Positions 36,301 through 42,021 of a stretch of DNA of 48,413 nucleotides are shown in pieces. Position 1 is the first letter of the stretch; every line of letters starts with the position of its first letter. The DNA lies in contig NZ_AQXX01000095.1 in assembly GCF_000376785.1 (NCBI RefSeq), forward strand, positions 1 to 48,413, written 5' to 3'. Below the pieces are notes generated by a model. The model was not told the DNA's origin. It saw only the letters and a program-made list of their open reading frames with translations, and made no database searches. The stretch comes from Hahella ganghwensis DSM 17046. GTDB taxonomy: Bacteria; Pseudomonadota; Gammaproteobacteria; Pseudomonadales; Oleiphilaceae. The position numbers were made by a program, and so were the translations under genes.

Positions 36301-36797
36301 TCGAAGTTGCCATTACCCACTTTTACGAAGGGCACCAGGACAAAAGCACTGACCTGAAGTAGTGGTTCCGATGGCGCCTGGGGCACTTTCCATTCGTGTA
36401 AGGCACCGAACCCCAGGACAGTGTCCCCCGCCTTGTTGTAGCTGACGAGATAGAGACCGGTTTCCACGTCCCCGTTTTTTATCGGATACCAGGTTCCAAG
36501 AATCGTGGGATCCCTGACCGGAGCCCCTAACGCATTCCCTTCCACATCGCCCAATATCTGGGAGAGCAGTGCCTGAAACTGCTCAGGATTTCGGCTGAAC
36601 CCCTCTTTCATGCTGGTGATGGGGTCAGTAAACCAATCGTTATTCAATGTGTAGGTATCCTGTCCTTCAGATACCAACAAATTGCCTAACACCCCTAAAC
36701 TGCCCAGGATGGGATCCAGCCCTGAAAACGTGATACCACTACTACCAGGAACGCTCTCTTCTGCCCTTGCAGGAACAGTTTTTTCGATAATAGTCAT
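27315..36797 (-). CDS. DUF6603-domain giant protein (3,160 aa)
   Basis: The largest gene of the window. A DUF6603 domain lies at about residues 2080-2510, recognised from VFGALDIPLGGIPEFFVTGV, the SYYPTVPRLGMVWKM strand, GGAYFALCPTAVMAGG, NAYANFLIEWQPFYFNVGI and the closing WYVISFSIPVG. The function of this family is unknown. The preceding 2,000 residues are many degenerate repeats of long amphipathic strands joined by short helices (examples: SLTLDLATGAVEVSVGSEIV, LDFGAGITLKDIAISLS). Such a pattern can form an elongated beta groove. The last 650 residues form separate beta-rich domains. No signal peptide or membrane helix is visible. The start ATG has only a weak ribosome binding site. It follows the lipase-like gene by 61 bases and precedes the 512-aa gene by four. 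Confidence 0.85.
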   Translation of the reverse strand: MTIIEKTVPARAEESVPGSSGITFSGLDPILGSLGVLGNLLVSEGQDTYTLNNDWFTDPITSMKEGFSRNPEQFQALLSQILGDVEGNALGAPVRDPTILGTWYPIKNGDVETGLYLVSYNKAGDTVLGFGALHEWKVPQAPSEPLLQVSAFVLVPFVKVGNGNFDLTFDSVGYPILMGAAVDGDATTPLVDINGVQFNGVKASVSIDFAASNPFGVSLEVLALQLPGDAQPSNRSIADLGAISGVQLTNTASALFVGALTKTFPEQEDRIRFFAPLFGLSSMVPGSSVSLPILAWYDLFANSSNPAEPFQSWFTTIGSDPQLLSTWLSCLGGFIGDKSVSVTGTGDRNTPFAVAILSFESIGTLQVTTASVVEKNHGRFFYPGLAFAGKSIALGTSDAVFIPSANLELGAFALSQQGVSASPELNFLFKFALQNKTNGDPLATFKESGDNYSVGSLEGGLTLDLSGKPVPHFYLNNVDIPSSSFQALDLLSPTQLADAGAALLSDGLKTLLGVSTDNPNALSNNIAAVLGLIAPGSAGDNWPAELVPPFSANGMENSILNPIKALADYYLSILEYSGKVADQSAFYYMVESFALLLEKDTGSTSITVTGDGTPQSPWLAGISISNAALPAYVQFFQEPIDGGGSRLNLGLSMIPEIVVSDVTVKPSLNLAVASIDFPSSGNLSATWLPVASAALSLPNPIQTPEVGGLSVSIGPSQLSAAWSRFSGWSWSMFVDEPALVVNGDRITLGQSLNFDDQSSLQDLVTTGQATFAPFLVAALGTFLMRTETRPGLFFTGAMGLVPDITNSPIFPQGLAWSGFDQLTITSFSNPFPDLRKQVASDYATQAKAQSMLSLLAWTIDTSLTKAPNIGGTGTYNDPYPMPIPFGFDIYSWFTKKDQVLGLGVGREDNFQYQTTVSGTDVKFQFDLQSRLSLIEYSLAKGALDNLNNLPAFNFLGTLSNPDGNPLVDLPDNLGSVEKVILGCNLSVSTAGEITFEPVVTLSGATLPGQAKQDISLETYQSDSFTSALQSSFQTLLNAAVQTAVVQVKDVAGFTTAYDLLSILGLTLTRKADSDPYGINSAGWQGLLSDPDSYIRNQLVSLLENQESRTEFFNFLQQVFHITIPSFPSSLLELMTALEICGPADQGYPLQPLAVLQILSDPVNGLQTRFESLFSNAQTLATLTGELTRNIPETKYGRVSFSSNTNSVISVQVLPADAFELGSFLQVSGGIQLDLANRKLTGDISAYNPTLQLSLVDSLTLDLATGAVEVSVGSEIVWGNGSKPAAQPLTLLPFNSDSFLNQMADLAPVYSLNILLNAGIEDRLLKPYPLIQKLFVGFGLAVTAEGQNGYQMAAILGILRDPLGWLLSEAVLGTNGRFDVSKFVELLGNLPQVASSSGITLTPTPGQGLDITGLPYNFGINLTGADGMASLGFTTKDISIANKLGKVDMLKLSIGIGPTYQPAFSGQMEISAPELPAPFFTTVGYDRGFLLKLSQGTASAPTGLGVQLFPFLGWGTVAGEAASLAAATVIQQITPKLLDALENSGAQAFVSRMRTFATSVDLESLVNEILATLTPENFSKYSADQLLQMLLLQAFDWLKERFSTTTAPQTADAVKTLLSDVLPTQITTEGGRVVFNPGEDIPIQIKAGLNTDGYLGLWSDLNVPELKIVQVDVAETGVGVKIDSGDIQVSFGVRTLIPVESLNGPALSLNYIQGSGFVLAFDPLADPSNPSQASSLSRELLPVLFPGEGSLSKRLEAWLLDVIKDVLPRYISLLVLNQSSVHQWLETPIINDDKAPTPVLIFEATSLIIVAPDTNPKVYLLNSFDALTAITPKSFFGNFIKTLMENSLTLLTFGANKQGKITIGPQTGTQDHYGIQVAAPDLTLASIPSLVIQLGASDTAWISGSGGPSGDPGIGFYVPVTDSGGNIEVDFTSLNMALYNVGFDYIGTNGKPLVNLSRFTMDEVQPRALFSLSFDKGSPTLDFGAGITLKDIAISLSPNSLASGAGGNAIASNLLGSGGNSTEQNPPTNPTFSASAGYVSNIYVNLKSNTGNGEEVILPIQRSFGPLYVENLGLGWEQATKYLDFLFSGSVELAGLTASLIGLTVGVPTKTPTEFDKYSIDLQGLNITYQGGSVSVNAGLLKSDNPIEYTGVAIVSAGDFTLGALGSYAEIPTPHDGDVPSLFVFGALDIPLGGIPEFFVTGVAAGFSYNRSLKIPSIDEVQTFPLVEGVVKGSFSSGEDPKSALVKLGNSVEPEIGQYWLAAGLKFTTYKLLNSTALLFISFGREFEINLLGLSYASLPPEVKQNMALAYFELALKVSFRPSDGVVSAEAQLTPNSFVLSTDCKVTGGFAFYLWYKTIPAADGGTIPAGQFVITLGGYHPAFQKPSYYPTVPRLGMVWKMDISVGKISIDGGAYFALCPTAVMAGGYLDVTFELGPLKAWLNAYANFLIEWQPFYFNVGIGVTVGASFGTTIAGVSITIKAELGAQLQLEGPPTHGKVEVDWYVISFSIPVGSGSNATEDNNLDWSAFEQSFLPAPVQSGSGGSSQAQLLAESDASVQQVVKWNALSGLLNQNTGSDIWLVQPVPFAVSSASAIPCRAVTVTADEGGDKKVVHQQDSSAPLGVRPMGYNDHLDSPMNVEVIDQGGGRVDLVARGLTLTLGKNGAPSALWSQDPLNRQQAPAADDLLIPGAFFGLSLAADAYLYTGDVPAFPIENLKYTLGDTKDLPFSSVPDYPAAQTYSQLNAYTQLMTSIMSSDVIPVRNAIYATLEAYNILAPANPDLSVTASSADLVLQAPPVIARIGVYQNGGVVEPGSAPVLTAASKVAAAPKQTQVKAPELLGLFRRYRSTAPAAQTLTPLPTYRGQAKGRWTVTSGVVKRSAAATSLSSIPEPEFRTLYNGGIAVWKVDTQVGTTIDVSGKLPVVVATFNRSGALLFLTTLAADYGTYTLPEGTASVAVQVFGGEAGNTIGWQRDTVLSKVSSCWTAADACLIRVQNSQRIDAIGGAEIGVLAADKLLQRNRITGANQRQYDGWIQTLFPAGSSMIGVLLSGKDVSEDAISMTLARGRIPTKQDQAIVSNREQYNDSTLLLYQVPDGTDTDYIGSLLTMEDDSTSVLGIYGLSNVGAMAKTTLWKRLSLDYQALDLDQPEQASVQVKVQTKG

Positions 36798-36858
36798 GGG
36801 AATGTTCCACTATGATGTTGGTTGCTAATGTGGTTCGGTGCTGCGTCCCGGCAGTACG

Positions 36859-38400
36859 CTAGGGAGCGGTTAACCGTATATAGCCGTCCAATGAATGATA
36901 GGTAGACTCATCCACCGCCAACTGTCCGTTCAAAACCAGTTGATCACCGACCACAAACAGCGTTCCAAACACACCGATCGACTTGGGAATCCTGTCTTTC
37001 AGCCTCAGTATCTGGAAACTTTTTCCGCTCAGTGCCTGGTCGAAGTCACTCTTGAAGATGCCGTTGGCAACCGCGTTGGAACCGAAGGTGTATACGCCAC
37101 TGACCTCAAGCCCTTTGCTGGGATTCATGGCATAGTCAGCCGCCGCGATATTGGCTATGGCGCCTCCGAAACCGTGTCCGGTCAACCACAGTTTTTTACC
37201 ACTCATCATTGAGCTGACTGTGGACAGAAGCTTGTCAGAAAATGAGGTGGTATCGGTTGAGGAAACCGGTCCGGTATAGACCAAATAGGCTCCCTTGTGT
37301 ACCTGAGCCTGGTTGTTAGGGTTAAACTCTGTGGCAACCAGACTGGAATTGGCCTCCATGGACAGGAACTCCAACCCGGTGGTCGTGCCGCGAACGGCAA
37401 CCACCACGTCAGTAACGCTGGCAAATATGTAGGCAAATGGCGCCCCATTACTCTCAATGATTGCTTCCAGGTTGTATGGAGACGTGCTCACCACACTACC
37501 GGGATGTTGTGCCAGAGCGTAGGCAGCAGCAACAAGCTGAGAAAAGCCATAGGACCTTGTCAATGAAAAGCCGGAAGGTGGGGTTGAAATAGACCCTGGT
37601 TGTGGTGGCTGCTGCTGTACCGGTGTGCCACCCAATGCCTCCAGATAAAAAACGTCACTGCGTTCGAGCCAGGGAACATCATATTCTGGAATGGAAGTAT
37701 TGAGCTGAACCACTTCTCCAGCCGCTGCATACAGTGAGTCGGAGGGTTCTGTCGGAAAGAGATCTACCGCTTCCGTGGATTTGTAGGCTTTGAAGTTGAA
37801 CTGATCGGAAACGTTATTATTAAAGTAACTGGCGAACTCTGTATTACCGAAGTTAGCTGTCGAAAATACGTAGCCGGCAGGCTGTGTGTCAGGCGATTTC
37901 TGCCCTTTACTTGGACCGCTGTTGCCTGGACGCAAGTCCAGAGCCGCAATTTGAGCGATAGGTCCACCAAGACTCATGCCGCAAATATACAAGGGAAGAT
38001 CATTTAAATAATCCGTCACGACTTCCCAAATATTATCGCGTACATTGTTATAGGCATTGGCAAACAGGTTGAGCACTTTGCCAACGTTCCCGGTTCCTGT
38101 CACCTGAGAAGGCAGCTCAGCTTGCGCGGTAGGATCAAATGGTGTGATGCTGGTACCTAGAAAATCTTCCCAAGTGATACCCAATGAAAGTGCCGCTGCA
38201 ATATCGCCGCTGGAATCTATGGGGCCTTTGGCGATAAAACCCTGCACAGTAACTGAAGGTGGGCTGAAACGCGCGCTGAAGGTCTTTAACAGTACCCATC
38301 CTGGTGGAAGACTCGGACTGTTCTCTATCATATCCGGAAGGATTGCCTGGGAGGCGAGTTGCTCCAGGACAATCCTTGTTGCATTAGAATCTTCTAACAT
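36859..38400 (-). CDS. Tandem class-3 lipase-like protein with split active sites
   Basis: Alpha/beta hydrolase of 513 residues built from two lipase-class-3-like lobes. Lobe 1 (about 30-260) has a nucleophile elbow GMSLGG (Ser near 142) and an acid residue in STEAVDLFP (near 212), but no histidine anywhere in roughly its first 300 residues. Lobe 2 (about 300-513) has VVVAVRGTTTGLEFL, an elbow reading GHGFGG (Gly near 408 in place of Ser, one base from AGT), an acid in LRLKDRIPK (467) and a His in TYHSLDGY (503). The lobes may therefore share one site, or the protein may be a non-catalytic lipid binder. The ATG at 38400 has GGGAGAGAAAG upstream; an in-frame codon 18 residues earlier is less likely. 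There is no secretion signal. It precedes the DUF6603 gene by 61 bases. Confidence 0.85.
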   Translation of the reverse strand: MLEDSNATRIVLEQLASQAILPDMIENSPSLPPGWVLLKTFSARFSPPSVTVQGFIAKGPIDSSGDIAAALSLGITWEDFLGTSITPFDPTAQAELPSQVTGTGNVGKVLNLFANAYNNVRDNIWEVVTDYLNDLPLYICGMSLGGPIAQIAALDLRPGNSGPSKGQKSPDTQPAGYVFSTANFGNTEFASYFNNNVSDQFNFKAYKSTEAVDLFPTEPSDSLYAAAGEVVQLNTSIPEYDVPWLERSDVFYLEALGGTPVQQQPPQPGSISTPPSGFSLTRSYGFSQLVAAAYALAQHPGSVVSTSPYNLEAIIESNGAPFAYIFASVTDVVVAVRGTTTGLEFLSMEANSSLVATEFNPNNQAQVHKGAYLVYTGPVSSTDTTSFSDKLLSTVSSMMSGKKLWLTGHGFGGAIANIAAADYAMNPSKGLEVSGVYTFGSNAVANGIFKSDFDQALSGKSFQILRLKDRIPKSIGVFGTLFVVGDQLVLNGQLAVDESTYHSLDGYIRLTAP

Positions 38401-38561
38401 CTTTCTCTCCCTGAAAAGTAGTATGCTGTGCTGGGTGTCTATATCGCCTGCCACCCCTCTCTTCTATTGCCCACTCACCTTAAATTCACTGACTCATCTC
38501 ACTCATCAGTAGCTAACCTAAACGCGATCCACTGAACGACTTTTTTACTGGCCCGATCAGA

Positions 38562-38599
38562 GTCTTATCTGCAATCCAGTCACCCAGAGCAGATAAGAC
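38562..38599 (-). other. Intercistronic hairpin with 11-bp perfect stem
   Basis: The arms GTCTTATCTGC (38562-38572) and GCAGATAAGAC (38589-38599) are perfectly complementary around a 16-base loop. It lies in the 260-base gap between the Gly-rich gene and the lipase-like gene, the only long gap inside the operon. On the transcribed strand it is followed by an A-rich, not a T-rich, stretch, so it is not a standard intrinsic terminator. It may be an mRNA stability or processing element, or mark a partial transcription boundary. Confidence 0.6.
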
Positions 38600-38660
38600 A
38601 TTATCAGACCCAGTTAGGTTTGAACGTTTGCCTTCCCTGGCTATTGGCTCCCTTTTGGTC

Positions 38661-39401
38661 TTACTGGTCTTTTGGAATAAATTTAGTATGACCGGGCTGA
38701 CCGTTGGTCCCGGCTCTGCCACTACCCGGATTTATTCCGGAGTTACCAGGGAAGGCATTGGAAGGTTCTCCTCCCGGTGGCGTTTCATTCTTTCCGCCAG
38801 CCCCTCCTGCTCCACCGTTTCCACCTGGTCCTGACGCTCCTCCTTTTCCAGGTGAGCTCAGACTGGAAATCTGACCAATGTATTTTTCATCAACGTAATA
38901 AACGGTGATATCTCCACCATTGCCGCCAGTACCACCGTCACCACCTCTACCTCCGTCAGTACCATTGCCACCCTGTCCACCTTTGGCAGGATCACACTTT
39001 CCATCACTGACACAGCTACCGGCGTTAGATCCGGCGTCACCTCCTGGAGCTCCTTTACCCCCGGCACCACCAGCTCCGCCATTACCGCCGGTGCCGCCCT
39101 GACTGACAATTCTCAGCATTTGGGTCGGCTCGCTAAAAGTGAATTGTCCAACGGTGAGAATGAACATGGGGCAGTTCCCGCCGCTGCTTCCATTCCCCCC
39201 GTTTCCTCCGGCACTAACGGCGTCTGCCCCCTTGGTTCCATTCTTGGCACAGGTACAACCGCAGTGTGATTTGCCGTTCGCGCCATCCTGACCGGTTCCG
39301 GCGGCTGCACTGTTTTTTCCATCAATCCCCGCCAATCCGGCAGAACCGTTGCTGCCGTCAATTGCGGTGATCCTGATGGTAGGTAATGTAGTTTCCGTCA
39401 T
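38661..39401 (-). CDS. (Gly-Gly-X)-rich structural protein 1
   Basis: 246 residues, largely runs of Gly-Gly-X (for example GGNGGAGGAGGKGAPGGDAG). Two short strand segments interrupt them: MFILTVGQFTFSEPTQMLRI and DITVYYVDEKYIGQISSL. Cys pairs occur in CGCTC and CVSDGKC. The repeat is mainly Gly-Gly-X and poor in Pro, so a polyglycine II helix bundle is a better model than a collagen triple helix. A cousin of the next gene: both begin with MT, share a VYY strand and the same block order. The ATG has AGGAGG about ten bases upstream. There is no signal peptide. It probably forms a rigid stalk or surface layer in the operon's assembly (inference). Confidence 0.75.
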   Translation of the reverse strand: MTETTLPTIRITAIDGSNGSAGLAGIDGKNSAAAGTGQDGANGKSHCGCTCAKNGTKGADAVSAGGNGGNGSSGGNCPMFILTVGQFTFSEPTQMLRIVSQGGTGGNGGAGGAGGKGAPGGDAGSNAGSCVSDGKCDPAKGGQGGNGTDGGRGGDGGTGGNGGDITVYYVDEKYIGQISSLSSPGKGGASGPGGNGGAGGAGGKNETPPGGEPSNAFPGNSGINPGSGRAGTNGQPGHTKFIPKDQ

Positions 39402-39415
39402 AGTTCACCTGCCTC

Positions 39416-40057
39416 CTATCCGATTTGTTGAACGGTGATGGTAGGCGCGGTGCCCGGGTTACCTGTTCTTCCGTTGCTTCCACCCATGCCAGCAGGACTG
39501 CCTGGACCTCCAGCGCCGCCCTGACCGGGTTGTCCAGGTTTGCCGGTGCTCGGGCTCTGGGTGATATCACCGGATACGTGCTGGTAGTAAACAGTCACAT
39601 TGGGGCCGGAGCCACCGTCACCGGCATTGCCACCGTCGCCGCCTCTGCCACCGGGCCCCTGAGGTCCACTTGAAGCACCCGTACAGGGAGAAGCGTTGTT
39701 ACCGGGGCTTCCACCCGGACCTCCTGGTCCGCCAGTGCCGCCTTTTCCGCCGTCCTGTCCGTCTCCACCGGAGACTTCAATCGAAAGGTTTCCTTCAATG
39801 GTCATCAAATTAAATATGCTGACAGGACCTGATCTTCCCTTTGCGCCATTGGAGCCGGACCGACCTTCGCCACCGACACCTCCCTGGCCACCATTGGTTG
39901 GATTGGTATCACATACTGTTTTGCAATCACCTGAATCATAGTGGGTCTCTGCGGGGTTCCCTTGGGGCCCCTGACTGCCGGTTCCACCATCCTGCCCCGG
40001 TGTGGCTGGGGTGTCGTAATCAGCAACAACTACCTGAATTACTTTTGTATCAGTCAT
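39416..40057 (-). CDS. (Gly-Gly-X)-rich structural protein 2
   Basis: 213 residues, paralogous to the preceding Gly-rich protein. The order is: short N-terminal strand (VIQVVVADYD), Gly-rich run, a Cys pair (CKTVC), the strand pair VSIFNLMTIEGNLSIEVS, a long Gly-Gly-X run, VTVYYQHVSGDIT, then a Gly/Pro-rich tail ending TITVQQIG. Some Gly-Pro-Gly and Gly-Pro-Ala triplets occur, so this member is more collagen-like than its cousin. There is no signal peptide or enzyme motif. The start ATG has GGAG seven bases upstream, overlapping the last codons of the 202-aa gene (gap of three bases), and the gene ends 14 bases before its paralogue starts. All three are clearly cotranscribed. Confidence 0.75.
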   Translation of the reverse strand: MTDTKVIQVVVADYDTPATPGQDGGTGSQGPQGNPAETHYDSGDCKTVCDTNPTNGGQGGVGGEGRSGSNGAKGRSGPVSIFNLMTIEGNLSIEVSGGDGQDGGKGGTGGPGGPGGSPGNNASPCTGASSGPQGPGGRGGDGGNAGDGGSGPNVTVYYQHVSGDITQSPSTGKPGQPGQGGAGGPGSPAGMGGSNGRTGNPGTAPTITVQQIG

Positions 40058-40060
40058 AGC

Positions 40061-40669
40061 CTACTCCATAATGAATTGCTGACAATTGATGGTGGCGTTT
40101 TCGGATACCTGGATATAACCGCCAGGCTTGACGGTAATCGTTCCGTAATTGTGAACCTGAGGGTCTCCCGGCTTGATGATCAGTGGGTTTTCGGCAGTGA
40201 CGACAATATCTTCTGCGACAAAAGCCGCTACTTTGCCTGGGAACATACGAGCATTAATCAACGGCTCATAGTCTTTAACCTTGCTTGAATTACCGAGCAC
40301 ATAGGCGGTGGCTGCCTTTCTGATATTCTCATGCATTTCAGGTGTGACCGAACGATGAAACTCATCTGTAGAATTGGCAGACTTCAGCAGGTTTAGGTGT
40401 GCCTGCTGAGCCGGCTCGGGATATTCAACGTGGGAGTCATCGTTTGTATCAGGAATTCCCACCAGTTTGTTCATATCCGCAATGGAGGCCACCGGTATGA
40501 TTTTGGGGGGGATGTGAGAGGCTAGAGGATCGGAACACATATGCACAGGACCACTGCCTTTTGACAGGATATGGTCCTGACAGAAGGTGGTTTCATTGGC
40601 CCCCATGCCCAGCCGCTGGTTAATATCCGAAAATGCTTTTGCTTCGGTGTCACTTAACTTGTCGCTCAT
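40061..40669 (-). CDS. Uncharacterised 202-aa protein, first gene of the operon
   Basis: No family recognised. The N-terminal 60 residues are mixed, with Cys and His in TFCQDHILSKG and HMCSDPLASH. A helical middle (about 85-140) includes AQQAHLNLLKSANSTDEFH. The last 60 residues are a run of short strands with Gly/Pro/Asn turns (VVTAENPLIIKPGD, NYGTITVKPGGYIQV), resembling a beta-helix rung array or capping domain. There is no signal peptide. The ATG at 40669 has AGGAGC seven bases upstream. As the promoter-proximal gene it should be the most abundantly made of the set. The function is unknown; a surface or nucleating subunit for the Gly-rich proteins is a guess. Confidence 0.7.
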   Translation of the reverse strand: MSDKLSDTEAKAFSDINQRLGMGANETTFCQDHILSKGSGPVHMCSDPLASHIPPKIIPVASIADMNKLVGIPDTNDDSHVEYPEPAQQAHLNLLKSANSTDEFHRSVTPEMHENIRKAATAYVLGNSSKVKDYEPLINARMFPGKVAAFVAEDIVVTAENPLIIKPGDPQVHNYGTITVKPGGYIQVSENATINCQQFIME

Positions 40670-41898
40670 ATATAAGCTCCTGATTGTTATGGCTAATTTA
40701 TTTTTACTTCCTTATTACCTTCCAGACTGCCAACAGGAAACATAATTTCTTTTTATTTAATTAGGACAAAAAACACCCTCTACCCAATATATTAATAAAG
40801 GGTATATTGACGATAATATTATTGACACTCTCCTATCAATCTATCGATACATATTTAAAGATCTATTGATAAACCTCTTTTGAAAAAGAGATGTGAGAGA
40901 ATATAAACAATCCTCGTAACCTTAATAAGATAAGTTAACTTCATTATTTAACTATATTGTTATAATTACTATTCTCCTTCCTGCACCAAGCCTGAATCAG
41001 GTATTGTGCATAGATAGTCAGATTTCATGCTTGGAAAGCACAGCGGTATTCATGGTCGCACGATTGTAACTTTCCCCTGCATCACCGCTGGTTCCAGAAG
41101 AATCTAAAGCCTCTCTAGTGCGCGAGATTCGCAGGTGACAAGCTATAAGGCGAGAGGATTGATAAGTGTATGTCTTGGGATAGGGATGCCTGACTTTAAA
41201 CGCCGACATTGCCAAGAAACAAAAAGCTGATTGCTTGTATTTATAGGGGGTGCAACTTTTCGAACCAAGTTCACTTATGGAAGAATACAGCCCGCAAGCA
41301 ATATCCCAGATTACAATCAAACCTGCGAGCGGAGATATCCTAAGTGTTTTTCTTGTAATAAAAAGCTGAACACCGCCTTCCATGCGGATTCCACCCTGGT
41401 CAGATTATTTTACTTCCGTTGATACGATTATATTCATAGACTAAGTGGTGGAAGTTAGCAAGAAATAGTTGTTGGACCAATAATACTTTTTAAAGGTGAT
41501 TTTGAGCCAGAGGCGATACTTTATAATCGTCTTGTTCTACTGGACATACAATTTCGGCAGCAACATTTGATACAACGCCGCTTACAGGTATCTTAATAAA
41601 AGAATGATAACTTGCATATCTGAACGGCAACGCGACCCATGATACTGCTGTGGGTTGCAGCTTACCCAACCCCTGGTGCAGGTCTCGAATCAAGCAGGGG
41701 GATAAAAAATGAGCTAATCAGCCTTTCTAGTGCTCCGAGAGGAATTAAATCACTAGTCGCCACATTAACTGATATGTCCACACATTATCAGTTGTGTGTA
41801 TATCCCGGCTCAGGATCTCCCTTCTGTCGTCGTGACATTTCAAGGGGCAATTGAAATCTTGTTTGACGCTCGTTAGCGAGCATCGATCTTGACTATTT
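40670..41898. other. AT-rich leader and 1.2-kb stretch without a recognised gene
   Basis: Upstream of the operon the first 320 bases are very AT-rich and must hold its promoter. Several weak -35/-10 pairs occur and I do not favour one. There is a small hairpin at 40875-40890 and a direct repeat of TATTGAC near 40805 and 40820. The remaining 900 bases contain short frames only (a minus-strand frame at 41018-41383 is the longest) with no known protein, no rRNA or tRNA. The region is probably decayed sequence. Confidence 0.4.
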
Positions 41899-42017
41899 CC
41901 TCCCCTAGGTAACGTCAACAATCGAAAATGTCGTTACCCTGGATAACATTTAAATTTTGCAGTTAACGTTATCTTGGGTAACATCTATAATCGTAATGAA
42001 GCGTTGACAAGGATAAT
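41899..42017. promoter_or_regulatory. Four palindromic boxes at 34-35 bp spacing (putative operator/centromere-like array)
   Basis: Two strong 15-bp palindromes, GTTACCCTGGATAAC (41933-41947) and GTTATCTTGGGTAAC (41968-41982), fit the consensus GTTAYCnnGGRTAAC; the second is nearly the reverse complement of the first. Two degenerate copies flank them at 41899-41913 and 42003-42017 (10 of 15 matches each). Centres lie at 41906, 41940, 41975 and 42010, so three helical turns apart on one face. The block also reads as a tandem duplication of about 70 bp (GGTAACRTC... at 41908 and 41977). It immediately precedes the MatP-like gene and is probably its binding array (inference). Confidence 0.75.
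41963..41991 (+). promoter_or_regulatory. Predicted sigma70 promoter of the MatP-like gene
   Basis: The -10 is a perfect TATAAT at 41986-41991. Seventeen bases upstream is TTAACG (41963-41968), a 4-of-6 match to the -35. Transcription should start near 41998, about 24 bases before the ATG. The strong palindrome at 41968-41982 fills the spacer between the two boxes, so a protein bound there would block RNA polymerase. Confidence 0.65.
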
Positions 42018-42021
42018 GTAA

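Noticed and set aside
38905-39102. Plus-strand Pro-rich frame (SPPLPPVPPS type)
   Set aside because: It is the antisense of Gly-Gly-X codons in the Gly-rich gene; Pro runs are expected there and there is no ribosome site.
39696-39941. Second plus-strand Pro-rich frame
   Set aside because: Same reason: antisense shadow of the second Gly-rich gene.
38661-40057. Calling the Gly-rich genes collagens
   Set aside because: Repeat is mostly Gly-Gly-X with little Pro; the strict Gly-X-Y period is frequently broken.
41018-41383. 121-residue minus-strand frame in the operon leader
   Set aside because: No family, poor composition, no convincing ribosome site; the surrounding sequence looks like decayed or noncoding DNA.
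42004-42009. Perfect TTGACA as a -35 box
   Set aside because: It is 13 bases before the ATG, so its -10 would lie inside the gene; it is better explained as part of the fourth palindromic box. The TATAAT at 41986 is the preferred promoter.
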